DNA from: Phyllobacteriaceae bacterium
GTDB taxonomy: Bacteria > Pseudomonadota > Alphaproteobacteria > Rhizobiales > Rhizobiaceae
Assembly: GCA_024645155.1 (NCBI GenBank)
Contig: JAHEGF010000040.1
Span: 1-17,397, forward strand
DNA length: 17,397 bases
Direction: 5' to 3'
The notes beneath the pieces were generated by a model. The model searched no databases and had not been told where the DNA came from. It saw only the letters and a list, made by a program, of their open reading frames with translations. How positions within the stretch are numbered: the first letter of the stretch is position 1; every line of letters starts with the position of its first letter. The position numbers were made by a program, and so were the translations under genes. Shown piece after piece: positions 7,661 through 14,768 of the stretch.

Positions 7661-8617
7661 TTAGAAGGGAGAATCCGGGAAGTAGAAGGATTCGGCGTTT
7701 TCGGGCGTAATCAAAGTCGCACCGAGTATATAGCGGCCTGCAACAGGTCCGTTTGATTTGAATGCCGCCACGGTTACGTCCATGGCAGTGGCAATCATTG
7801 ATGGCGGATAGAGGACATCGACGGGGACCAGCTCATCACCATCCATGATGCTTTTGATCGTTTCCTTCATACCAGCACCGCCGACAACGAACATACCGTT
7901 CGCCTCACGGCCAGCCTGCTTGAGTGCAGCAACAACACCGATGGCAATATCGTCGTCCTGTGCCCAAACCGCATCGATATCGGGAAATCGGCTCAGAAAG
8001 TCCTGCATAACTTCAAACCCGTCGTCCCGGTTCCAGTTGGCATGCTTATGATCAAGAACGTTGATGCCCGAACCTTCGAGTTCGGACATAAACGCATCGA
8101 AACGTTCATTGTCGATCAGGGTTGGAATACCGCGTAATATCACAATATTGTCACCGGATTTCAGACGGCCCTTCATATAAACAGCCGATACCCTGCCCAT
8201 TTCGGGATTATTGCCTGCGACGTAGATATCTTCGATGCCCGGCTGGCTAAGGCCGCGGTCCACAACGGTAATCAGGGCGCCCGATTTCTTGACATTGATA
8301 ACGGGGTCGGTCAGCGGCTCCGATTCAAAAGGCAAAACCACCAGCGCATCAATCTTGTTGACCGATACGAGGTCTTCCAGCGCACTTGCCTGGGCGCCGG
8401 GGTTCGGTGAGTTGACCAGGATCAGATCAATATCAGGGTAAAGCGCTTCAAGCCGTTCTTCGGCCTTTTCGGCATGCCAGTTCATGCCTGCTGCCCAAGC
8501 ATGAGTGGGGGTGGGATATGATACACCGATCCTGATTTTTTCCTGCGCAACTGCAGCGCCGGCAAAACCCAGAACGCTCCCCAATGTCATTGCCAATAAT
8601 GTCTTTTTGAGATTCAT
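7661..8617 (-). CDS. Periplasmic sugar-binding protein of a ribose-type ABC transporter
   Basis: The 318-residue protein begins MNLKKTLLAMTLGSVLGF and has a clear Sec signal peptide with cleavage expected after AAVA (residue 24). The mature part starts EKIRIGVSYPTPTHAW and has the two-lobed periplasmic-binding-protein type 1 pattern. Visible landmarks are KIDALVVLPFES, GALITVVDRGL and DIDAVWAQDDDIAIG. The start at 8617 is decided by GGAGGA six bases upstream and by the signal peptide; an in-frame ATG at 8752 would add 45 non-signal residues and overlap the permease. It is third in the operon, after ATPase and permease, and bracketed by hairpins. Ligand is probably a sugar or polyol, not identifiable further. 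Confidence 0.92.
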   Translation of the reverse strand: MNLKKTLLAMTLGSVLGFAGAAVAQEKIRIGVSYPTPTHAWAAGMNWHAEKAEERLEALYPDIDLILVNSPNPGAQASALEDLVSVNKIDALVVLPFESEPLTDPVINVKKSGALITVVDRGLSQPGIEDIYVAGNNPEMGRVSAVYMKGRLKSGDNIVILRGIPTLIDNERFDAFMSELEGSGINVLDHKHANWNRDDGFEVMQDFLSRFPDIDAVWAQDDDIAIGVVAALKQAGREANGMFVVGGAGMKETIKSIMDGDELVPVDVLYPPSMIATAMDVTVAAFKSNGPVAGRYILGATLITPENAESFYFPDSPF

Positions 8618-8649
8618 TTCACTTCCTCCTTTTCGTTCTTCAGGGTGAG

Positions 8650-8668
8650 TTTTCCCGTTCCGGGGAAA
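8650..8668 (-). other. Hairpin between permease and binding-protein genes
   Basis: TTTTCCCG at 8650-8657 pairs with CGGGGAAA at 8661-8668 through eight pairs, one of them G-T, around a three-base loop. It lies in the 104-bp gap between the permease stop and the binding-protein start, 32 bases before the ATG. A second, looser inverted repeat in the same gap (AAATCCT 8694-8700, AGGATTT 8724-8730) overlaps the permease stop. Neither is followed by a U-tract on the transcribed strand. They may mark RNA processing. Confidence 0.4.
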
Positions 8669-8721
8669 CCCGGTTATTCCACACGCCGGCAGGAAATCCT
8701 TAAGACGTGCGAATTCTAATA

Positions 8722-9741
8722 TTAGGATTTGCTGTTTCTTCGGCGGCCCCATTCACCCCGCTGCAACCAGACGGCTACAATTATTATCAACCCCTGCATG
8801 GTGCCGTTCAGGTAGTTCGAAATCATGTCGGTGAAGTTGAGGATGTTGCCGATCGTTGTCAGGATCAGGGCACCAAGAATTGTTCCGCCGATGCGTCCGT
8901 ATCCACCTTTGAGGACAGTTCCTCCAATGATGACCGCGGCAATTGCCTCCAACTCCCACAAGACACCTGTTGAAGACGATGCGGAACCGAGGCGTGGTAC
9001 GTAGATGATTGTGGCGAGCGCAACACACAGTCCCTGGATCACGTATGTCCATGTCTTTATCCGGTCCACCTTTATGGCGGAATATTTGGCAACAGCCTCA
9101 TTGGATCCGATCGCCGTGCAGTAACGCCCAAATGCCGTCCGATTCAGGAGTATCCACCCGGCGATCGCAACCACGATGAAAACCCACACGGGGATCGGCA
9201 GTCCAAAAAAGCTGTCGTAGTAGACCGGGCGGTAGGTGGTGCGAATGCCAAAATCCAAAGACAACGTACCGCCATCGGCAAAATATGTAACAAGCGACCG
9301 GTAAATCCCCATTGTTCCGAGCGTGACGATAAATGCCTCGATCTTGCCTTTTGTCGTCAGAAACCCGTTGATCCAACCCGCACCTATTCCCAGAATGATA
9401 CTGCAGCCACAGCCAATGAGAACGGTGGCGATGCCCGTCCCGAACGAGCCAACTGCGTTGTTCATGATTATTATCATGACACCGGCGATTACGGCTGCCA
9501 TGGACCCGACCGAAAGGTCGATACCTCCTGCGGTTATGACGAAGGTCGCCCCGACCGCAATGATTCCGATGAACGCGGAACGGGTAAGAAGATTAGTAAG
9601 ATTGCCCTCGCTGACAAATGCCGGATTGAGAGAAAAACCGATGATGCAGAGCAACAACAGTGCAATTGCCGGGCCCAGGGTCTTGAAGTCGATTGCAGGC
9701 AAACGATTGCTTGCGGTTTGGGTTGTAACCGTTTCAGACAT
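8722..9741 (-). CDS. ABC sugar transporter permease (RbsC-like)
   Basis: The 339-residue protein is an inner-membrane permease of the branched-chain/ribose type (BPD_transp_2 family) with about ten hydrophobic segments. Signature stretches are AFIGIIAVGATFVITAGGID followed by LSVGSM, then GKIEAFIVTLGTMGIYRSL and ELEAIAAVIIGGTVLKGGYG. The start at 9741 follows AGGAGAG and overlaps the ATPase stop (9734-9736) by eight bases, which implies translational coupling; a start five codons earlier at 9756 is possible but less well placed. A charged tail (RGEWGRRRNSKS) faces the cytoplasm. It would form the channel as a homodimer with the ATPase encoded just upstream. Confidence 0.93.
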   Translation of the reverse strand: MSETVTTQTASNRLPAIDFKTLGPAIALLLLCIIGFSLNPAFVSEGNLTNLLTRSAFIGIIAVGATFVITAGGIDLSVGSMAAVIAGVMIIIMNNAVGSFGTGIATVLIGCGCSIILGIGAGWINGFLTTKGKIEAFIVTLGTMGIYRSLVTYFADGGTLSLDFGIRTTYRPVYYDSFFGLPIPVWVFIVVAIAGWILLNRTAFGRYCTAIGSNEAVAKYSAIKVDRIKTWTYVIQGLCVALATIIYVPRLGSASSSTGVLWELEAIAAVIIGGTVLKGGYGRIGGTILGALILTTIGNILNFTDMISNYLNGTMQGLIIIVAVWLQRGEWGRRRNSKS

Positions 9742-11260
9742 TAGCCCTCTCCTCATTCAGTCCGGCGGCAAAACGCACAATCTCATTTTCGCTGATTGCA
9801 TTGCCGGTCAATTCGCCAGTTATCCGCCCGCTACGCATCACGAAGACCCGATGGCAGATGCCGATAATTTCGGGCATCTCGGATGAAATAACGACAACGG
9901 ACATACCTTCGGCGGCAAGTGCCGCAATAAAGTGATAGATTTGCTGTTTTGTGCCGACGTCTATGCCCCTGGTCGGCTCATCAATAATCACGATTTTCGG
10001 ATCTGCCTCCATGACCTTTGCCAGGAGCAGTTTTTGCTGGTTTCCACCGGACATTTGAGACACACGGATATTTGGATCCCGGGTACGGATATCGAAGCGG
10101 CGAATCCCGCGTTGCAACGCGCGCAACTCTGAGGCACCATCCAGCATGAAATGATGGGTAAATTTTGGTAAGGCCAGAAGCGTCAGGTTCGGGCCCATGC
10201 CTTGTTCAACAAGAAGCCCCTTTTCCTTCCTGTCTTTAGTCAAATAGACGATACCGGCATCGCGGGCCTGATCGACAGATTTGAAATTGACGTCGCTGCC
10301 AAACAACGACACTGATCCGGCGATCCTTTCCTGAAGCCCGCAAATCGCTTCAAACAGGTCGGTACGCCCTGAACCGATCAGGCCGGAGAAGCCGAGAACC
10401 TCGCCCTTGCGTAGATCGAATGAGATATCGCGAACGCTTTTTGTTGCAAAATCCCTGACCTTCAGTACTACCTCGGCATCGAAATCTGCCTCGTTCATGG
10501 GCGGGTAAAAATCTGACAGCTCGCGCCCGACCATCATTTGGGCCATCGTATCCAGCGTGAATTCACCGGTAGGCTTTGTCGCTATCCACTGGCCATCGCG
10601 AAGGATTGTAACACGGTCGGCGATTTCACTTACTTCGTGCAATTTGTGCGAAACAAATATGATTGCCGTACCGCGATCTTTCAATCTACGCACCTGCTTG
10701 AAGAACAGTTCGGTTTCGGCTTCCGTCAGAACGGCTGTCGGTTCGTCCATGATAAGCACGCGGGCGTTCCGACTCATCGCCTTGACGATTTCCACCATCT
10801 GTTTTTGCGCTATGGAAAGATCCGCGATCCGGGTGTGCGGCGAAAGATCGAGGCCGACTTCGGCAAGCATGGCACGGACTCTTTCAGCCATTTCGGATCT
10901 GTTCAAAAAACCGTTTTGTGACAATTCGCGGCCAAGGAAGATGTTTTCTTCAACTGTCATCTGTTCGGCGAGATTGAGTTCCTGATGGATTAGAACAATG
11001 CCCAGTGCTTCCGCCAACCCATCCGGCGGCAGTTCGACCACCACACCGTCAAGGCGGATTGTTCCTGACGTCGCCGGGTGAAACCCTGAGAGGATTTTCA
11101 TCAGGGTTGACTTGCCGGCTCCGTTTTCACCGATCAGCGCATGCACCTCTCCGGGCCAGATATCAAAGCTGACACTGAACAGCACCGGAACATTGCCGAA
11201 TGACTTGCTGACACGTTCTGCGGCGAGTACGGGGGCATTGCTGAAGGGCGATTCCGGCAC
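9734..11260 (-). CDS. ABC sugar transporter ATP-binding protein, double-domain (RbsA-like)
   Basis: The 508-residue protein has two fused nucleotide-binding domains. Domain 1 has Walker A GENGAGKST (residues 44-52), signature LSIAQKQMVEI near 148 and Walker B VLIMDEPTAVLTE with Asp172-Glu173. Domain 2 has the degenerate P-loop GFSGLIGSGRTDLFEA, signature MSGGNQQK and Walker B IVIIDEPTRGIDVG. The degenerate second P-loop is normal in RbsA-type proteins. Translation starts at GTG 11260 with GGAGGAG eight bases upstream. It is the first gene of the operon, directly behind the three LacI-type operators, and powers the permease and binding protein encoded downstream. Confidence 0.95.
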   Translation of the reverse strand: MPESPFSNAPVLAAERVSKSFGNVPVLFSVSFDIWPGEVHALIGENGAGKSTLMKILSGFHPATSGTIRLDGVVVELPPDGLAEALGIVLIHQELNLAEQMTVEENIFLGRELSQNGFLNRSEMAERVRAMLAEVGLDLSPHTRIADLSIAQKQMVEIVKAMSRNARVLIMDEPTAVLTEAETELFFKQVRRLKDRGTAIIFVSHKLHEVSEIADRVTILRDGQWIATKPTGEFTLDTMAQMMVGRELSDFYPPMNEADFDAEVVLKVRDFATKSVRDISFDLRKGEVLGFSGLIGSGRTDLFEAICGLQERIAGSVSLFGSDVNFKSVDQARDAGIVYLTKDRKEKGLLVEQGMGPNLTLLALPKFTHHFMLDGASELRALQRGIRRFDIRTRDPNIRVSQMSGGNQQKLLLAKVMEADPKIVIIDEPTRGIDVGTKQQIYHFIAALAAEGMSVVVISSEMPEIIGICHRVFVMRSGRITGELTGNAISENEIVRFAAGLNEERANV

Positions 11261-11322
11261 TGTGTATTCTCCTCCCGTCGCACGCGTTCGACGCCTGATG
11301 TTTTCCTCACTTCGCCATCATG

Positions 11323-11336
11323 TGTAAACCTTTTCA
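11323..11336. promoter_or_regulatory. LacI-type operator 1
   Basis: TGTAAACCTTTTCA differs from the perfect palindrome of operator 2 at one position in the right half-site. It lies 62 bp upstream of the ATPase start, in the divergent promoter region. It is the likely site of the regulator encoded next door. Confidence 0.7.
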
Positions 11337-11341
11337 TAGGT

Positions 11342-11359
11342 AATGTAAACCTTTACATT
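11342..11359. promoter_or_regulatory. LacI-type operator 2 (best match)
   Basis: AATGTAAA-CC-TTTACATT is an 18-bp palindrome with perfect eight-base arms and a two-base centre, the shape and approximate sequence of LacI-family operators such as TGTAAACGTTTACA. It is central among three copies, 21 bp from the first and 22 bp from the third. Confidence 0.8.
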
Positions 11360-11365
11360 TTGGAA

Positions 11366-11379
11366 TGTAAACCTTTTCA
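11366..11379. promoter_or_regulatory. LacI-type operator 3
   Basis: TGTAAACCTTTTCA is identical over 14 bases to operator 1. It ends 38 bp before the regulator's ATG, so binding here would probably also affect the regulator's own transcription. Confidence 0.7.
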
Positions 11380-11417
11380 TGTTCACCAAGGTCGTCTATG
11401 GTCAAATGTGAGCAAGC

Positions 11418-12518
11418 ATGATTCCCTTATTGAAGGGCAGCAGATGGCAGGAAATTATTTTGGATAATCAGTCCATTAAGCCGGCGACAATAGAAGACGT
11501 TGCCAAGCTCGCGGGTGTATCTATAGCCACCGTTAGCCGGGCAATCAGATCGCCTGAAAAGGTGGCGGAAAGCACGCGAAAAAAGGTTACCTCCGCGATT
11601 GCGCACACTGGGTACACCGCGAATGCCATGGCACAGAACTTGCGGATGCAGAGGTCGCACATGGTCATGGTTCTTGCCCAATCTATTTCCGATCCCAATT
11701 TTCCCGGGATACTTACCGGTCTGGAGAAAGCAGCAAACAATCGTGGCTTTGGAGTGTTGATCGGCAATACCGAGGGAGATATCGGTCTTGAAGAAAAGTA
11801 CCTGAGGTTTCTGTTGACCGGGATGGCAGACGGGCTGATTTTGTTAACCGGCCATCTGCCGGTCGCCGGCTGGCCCAAATCGCCCTTAGCAACGCTGCCT
11901 CCAGTCGTTGCCGTTTCGCGCCCAGTCATGCATGAACAGATCGCCTATGTTGGCGTTGATGACTTTGATGCTTCCAAAATGGCAACGGAATACCTGATAT
12001 CGATCGGACATTCACGTATCGTGTATGTATCGGGACCGGCTGGTGATGCGGTTTCGGAACTCCGGTATCGCGGTTATTGCGCGGCATTGACCGAGGCATT
12101 CGACGAAAGTTCGATCTGGAAAGTTGATGGCGACGGAACAAGTGAGGGCGGTAGGTCGGCGATCGAAAGGCTGTTCATCCGTGACAGCCTTCCGACCGCT
12201 TTTTTTTGTTACAACGACAACTCTGCGTTCGGTGTGATCGGGTCATTGCAACTGCGGGGATATGATGTTCCCCGTGATTTTTCGGTTGTCGGATTTGACG
12301 ATATCCCGTTTGCCAACGATATCTCGCCATCGCTGACAACCATCCGGCAACCACGTGGGCAAATCGGCGAATTGGCCATGTCGTATCTGCTGGATTCACT
12401 TTCATCCAAAATTGCGCCAAGCAACAGAACCCTCCTGCATGGCGACCTGATCATTCGCGATTCATGCCTGGAACCAGGGCCCCGGCATGACCGCCTCGGC
12501 GTTGGGAAAATCCAGTAA
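11418..12518 (+). CDS. LacI-family transcriptional regulator of the sugar operon
   Basis: The 366-residue protein has an N-terminal helix-turn-helix, ATIEDVAKLAGVSIATVSRA (residues 23-42), and a hinge helix around NAMAQNLR. A periplasmic-binding-protein-like effector domain follows, with SDPNFPGILTGLEKAA, YVGVDDFDASKMAT and SVVGFDDIPFANDISPSLTT. Such regulators usually repress and are released when a sugar or its metabolite binds. It is divergent from the ABC operon, with three matching operators between them, so it very probably controls that operon and itself. ATG 11418 is taken as start. TTG 11460 with AGGAA six bases upstream would give a start closer to the usual distance before the HTH and is a real alternative. 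Confidence 0.93.
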   Translation: MIPLLKGSRWQEIILDNQSIKPATIEDVAKLAGVSIATVSRAIRSPEKVAESTRKKVTSAIAHTGYTANAMAQNLRMQRSHMVMVLAQSISDPNFPGILTGLEKAANNRGFGVLIGNTEGDIGLEEKYLRFLLTGMADGLILLTGHLPVAGWPKSPLATLPPVVAVSRPVMHEQIAYVGVDDFDASKMATEYLISIGHSRIVYVSGPAGDAVSELRYRGYCAALTEAFDESSIWKVDGDGTSEGGRSAIERLFIRDSLPTAFFCYNDNSAFGVIGSLQLRGYDVPRDFSVVGFDDIPFANDISPSLTTIRQPRGQIGELAMSYLLDSLSSKIAPSNRTLLHGDLIIRDSCLEPGPRHDRLGVGKIQ

Positions 12519-12623
12519 CCGGTGCACATGGCGCCGCGGTCGCAATACGGTTTATAACGTCTGCCATGCCTTGTTGCCCGCTGACACAGGTGTGCAACAA
12601 CTCCTGGCCGGGACAATCTCACA

Positions 12624-12637
12624 GGTTGCCCGCAACC
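12624..12637. repeat. 14-bp palindrome after the regulator gene
   Basis: GGTTGC-CC-GCAACC is a perfect palindrome 106 bp after the regulator stop. It has the 6+2+6 shape of the operators at 11323-11379 but a different sequence. No T-tract follows, so it is not a convincing terminator. It may be a hairpin in the mRNA or a site for another regulator. The rest of 12519-12710 shows nothing else I can name. Confidence 0.35.
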
Positions 12638-12710
12638 GAAGTTCCGTCAAATTTGAACCGGTGTTACAATCGTAAAGTACAAAAGAAGCCAGCAATAGAT
12701 GGAGGCGGAA

Positions 12711-13217
12711 ATGCGAAAACACTTATCCAGTGTACTATCAATCAGTGTACTATCAATGATTGTAATCAGGATCGGCCGCTGCGGGACCTGCATGAGGCAG
12801 TCACTTGCTGTGGCAACAACCGCGTGGTTCGTATTCGGCGCGGGATTGGCGCTGTGGCCTGACAGCCAAGTCCAAATATTGGCTGGCGCCGCAGTACTCA
12901 TTTCGACGGCGATCTGGTTGATGCATATAGCTGCCTATTCCGGCAGAAATGCAGCCAAAGCGCCAGATCAGCCCATGCGATCGCTACCTGCCAATCCTAC
13001 CGACTCACCAAATGCAAGGCGGCACGCACTCGGCATACTACTGCGTGCGGCCGGTACCGGTGTGGCGTTGTCGTTGCCGTTGATCATTTGGCCATCAAGA
13101 TCGTACGCATTCTGCGGCCAGTGCACGAAAAACGCCGATTGCGGCGAAGGTCACATATGCAAGAACACAGCTGCAGTTAATTCAGGAAAAATCTGCAACG
13201 AATGCGTTGCATCGTAA
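12711..13217 (+). CDS. Unrecognised membrane protein with a cysteine-rich C-terminus
   Basis: I do not recognise this 168-residue protein. The ATG at 12711 follows GGAGG by five bases; an in-frame ATG at 12699 has no such site. Residues 6-15 are a tandem repeat SVLSI-SVLSM. Cys24 and Cys27 form a CGTC motif. Hydrophobic segments lie at about 33-50 and 53-75. After a polar linker, RR at 103-104 is followed by a hydrophobic stretch to about 127 and SRSYA, like an internal signal anchor. The last 34 residues hold six cysteines (135, 138, 144, 150, 162, 165; CxxC-x5-C-x5-C-x11-CxxC). I infer an inner-membrane protein whose tail lies in the periplasm, disulfide-bonded or metal-binding. Function unknown; it ends convergent with the HAD gene. 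Confidence 0.75.
   Translation: MRKHLSSVLSISVLSMIVIRIGRCGTCMRQSLAVATTAWFVFGAGLALWPDSQVQILAGAAVLISTAIWLMHIAAYSGRNAAKAPDQPMRSLPANPTDSPNARRHALGILLRAAGTGVALSLPLIIWPSRSYAFCGQCTKNADCGEGHICKNTAAVNSGKICNECVAS
12728..12757 (+). repeat. 15-bp perfect tandem repeat inside the cysteine-rich protein gene
   Basis: CAGTGTACTATCAAT at 12728-12742 is repeated exactly at 12743-12757. The unit is five codons, so the frame is kept. It lies at codons 6-15, in the N-terminal region of the protein. Strand slippage could add or remove units without breaking the gene. Confidence 0.9.
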
Positions 13218-13276
13218 GCAATAGGCATAGCCGCAGCCAGTCCGGGCTAAATGCTGTAGTAGCCGAATAAGGCCAT

Positions 13277-13993
13277 TTACGCGCCCAATGCTTCTGCGAG
13301 TTCTTCGAACCCGTCGACAATCAGATCGTGTTCGGGATTGGGTTCCGGGTCGGGAGGGCCGGCGCTACCCCACTCATCGGGGCGGCGTACAAACGCCGTC
13401 TTGAAGCCGACCGACCGAGCAGCATTGAGGTCAAAATTGTGACACGCAACCATGCAGCACTGCCTTGGTTCAAGCTGGAGATAGCGGGCAACTGCGCAGT
13501 AGGATTCGGGCAGCAACTTGTACTTTCCAATACCTTCACACGAAAATACTGCATCCCAGGCTAGACCATTGACCCTGGCGGTGTCGATAATCAGCCGGTA
13601 GCTCAAAATGGTGAAAGAGGCCGCGATATATTTCTGTCGCAAGCGCGGCAGTACCGGCGGGAAATCCGGCCAGCATTTGAAGCGGTGCGGGACATCATAG
13701 GCGATTGCCCGAACATCGCTCTCAGTGAAGTCCCCGAGCCCGTATTCGGCAATCAGTTCCTTGAGAGTGAACCGGTGGGCGCCGTCGAAATTGTACTCGG
13801 GCGGCTTGTCCTTGCCCAGATTAAGCATCGCCGACAGTGAGCGGCGGCGCAGTTCATTGGCGATTGACGGCCAGTCCTGTTCGATACCGTACTGCGCTCC
13901 CGCCGCTGACAATGCTTCGGAAAACCCCGAATGCCAGTCAAGTATTGTGCCGCCCGTATCAAAAGTAAGGGCGCGAATTTCGGAAATTGTCAT
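13277..13993 (-). CDS. HAD-superfamily hydrolase, haloacid dehalogenase type II-like
   Basis: The 238-residue protein begins MTISEIRALTFDTGGTILDW. Asp12 is the HAD nucleophile, but the second Asp of the usual DxD is Gly14, as haloacid dehalogenases also lack it (they have Tyr there). Motif II is Ser131 in FTILSYRL, motif III Lys159 in KLLPESY and motif IV Asp188 in VACHNFDLNAARSVGF. The latter, with AFVRRPDEWG, is close to dehalogenase-type sequences. The reaction is probably hydrolytic dehalogenation of a small 2-haloacid or a related hydrolysis; the missing Asp argues against a typical phosphatase. The ATG has GGAGG five bases upstream. No linked transporter or dehalogenase regulator is present. 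Confidence 0.85.
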   Translation of the reverse strand: MTISEIRALTFDTGGTILDWHSGFSEALSAAGAQYGIEQDWPSIANELRRRSLSAMLNLGKDKPPEYNFDGAHRFTLKELIAEYGLGDFTESDVRAIAYDVPHRFKCWPDFPPVLPRLRQKYIAASFTILSYRLIIDTARVNGLAWDAVFSCEGIGKYKLLPESYCAVARYLQLEPRQCCMVACHNFDLNAARSVGFKTAFVRRPDEWGSAGPPDPEPNPEHDLIVDGFEELAEALGA

Positions 13994-14078
13994 GGGCGCC
14001 TCCTACCGTACCAGTGAAAACGACTGTCGGGTTTGTGCAAAAACCGGTCTCGGCGCATGCCGGTGGTGCGGCTACATT

Positions 14079-14645
14079 CTAATCCAGTGTTTTCAGATAG
14101 GAGGAACCGCTATTTGATATCGTATCGCCATGACCTTCTTCATCGATCATTGCCGGCGCAACAATTTCGCTCACGGGCGTTGGCTGGCCGACAAAGCGGA
14201 AGCTAACCGAACAGGCTCCTTCCATTCCTTCAATCTCGCCCAGTGCCATCAGGGTTTGTGTGGTTATTGAGGGCGCCGAAGGGTTCTGTTCGGCTATCCG
14301 CATCCGTGTCACACCGGTCCAGGTCGATCCTCCGATCGCTGTTACATCCACAATTTCCAGATCTTCACTGCCAACAGATATCCCTGAACGGGAAAACTCC
14401 CTGCTTTTATACGGCCAGAAAAGCGAGAGCCGTATTTGATCGCCTCCGGCGCCATAGTCCGGAGGCACATACCGCGCATTGACACAATTACCGGCCGAAA
14501 CGCCAAGCGGCACGCAGGCAGCATTGGCTGCAAGAAAACAAGCGTTTCCGCGAAAATAGCCGGACACATCCTGTGTCAGAGCCGGAGCTACGCCAAGTGT
14601 AACCGCGCCAAGCGACGCTAGAATAGTCCGCAACTTAATCCCCAT
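14079..14645 (-). CDS. Unrecognised secreted protein with four cysteines
   Basis: I do not recognise the family. The 188-residue protein starts MGIKLRTILASLGAVTLGVA, a Sec signal peptide with likely cleavage after residue 24 (ALT|QD). The mature protein has Cys36, Cys44, Cys54 and Cys145, enough for two disulfides, and reads as a beta-rich single domain with DQIRLSLFWPYKSREFSRSG and STWTGVTRMRI. I chose ATG 14645 because it begins the signal peptide and lies 18 bases after the predicted transcription start; an in-frame ATG at 14756 would add 37 unrelated residues. The stop is 85 bp upstream of the HAD gene on the same strand. Probably periplasmic; role unknown. Confidence 0.7.
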   Translation of the reverse strand: MGIKLRTILASLGAVTLGVAPALTQDVSGYFRGNACFLAANAACVPLGVSAGNCVNARYVPPDYGAGGDQIRLSLFWPYKSREFSRSGISVGSEDLEIVDVTAIGGSTWTGVTRMRIAEQNPSAPSITTQTLMALGEIEGMEGACSVSFRFVGQPTPVSEIVAPAMIDEEGHGDTISNSGSSYLKTLD

Positions 14646-14669
14646 CAGGCCGCGATCTCCGTTTGCGAC

Positions 14670-14699
14670 AGAGTACGACTTTTGAATTTGGTGTGTCAA
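14670..14699 (-). promoter_or_regulatory. Candidate promoter of the secreted-protein gene
   Basis: On the minus strand a perfect TTGACA (14699-14694) is followed after 18 bases by TACTCT (14675-14670). Transcription would start near 14663, 18 bases before the chosen ATG at 14645. The -10 box is weak. Confidence 0.4.
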
Positions 14700-14733
14700 A
14701 CCGGGAAAGTTGGTCTGGTTAAGCAACACTCGT

Positions 14734-14756
14734 TTGTTATTGGAACCAATCAACAA
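14734..14756 (-). other. Inverted repeat after the dcd stop
   Basis: TTGTT-ATTGG and CCAAT-C-AACAA form a ten-base stem with one bulged base and an AA turn. On the minus strand it begins 13 bases after the dCTP deaminase stop. There is no U-run after it, so it may protect the 3' end of the dcd mRNA rather than terminate it. Confidence 0.4.
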
Positions 14757-14768
14757 CAGTGCCTGGCT

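Noticed and set aside
8618..8752. N-terminal extension of the sugar-binding protein to ATG 8752
   Set aside because: It would place 45 residues ahead of a clean signal peptide and overlap the permease gene. ATG 8617 has an excellent GGAGGA site.
12624..12637. GGTTGCCCGCAACC as a fourth operator of the sugar regulator
   Set aside because: The shape is similar, but the half-site GGTTGC differs from TGTAAA at most positions, and it is far from the operon promoter.
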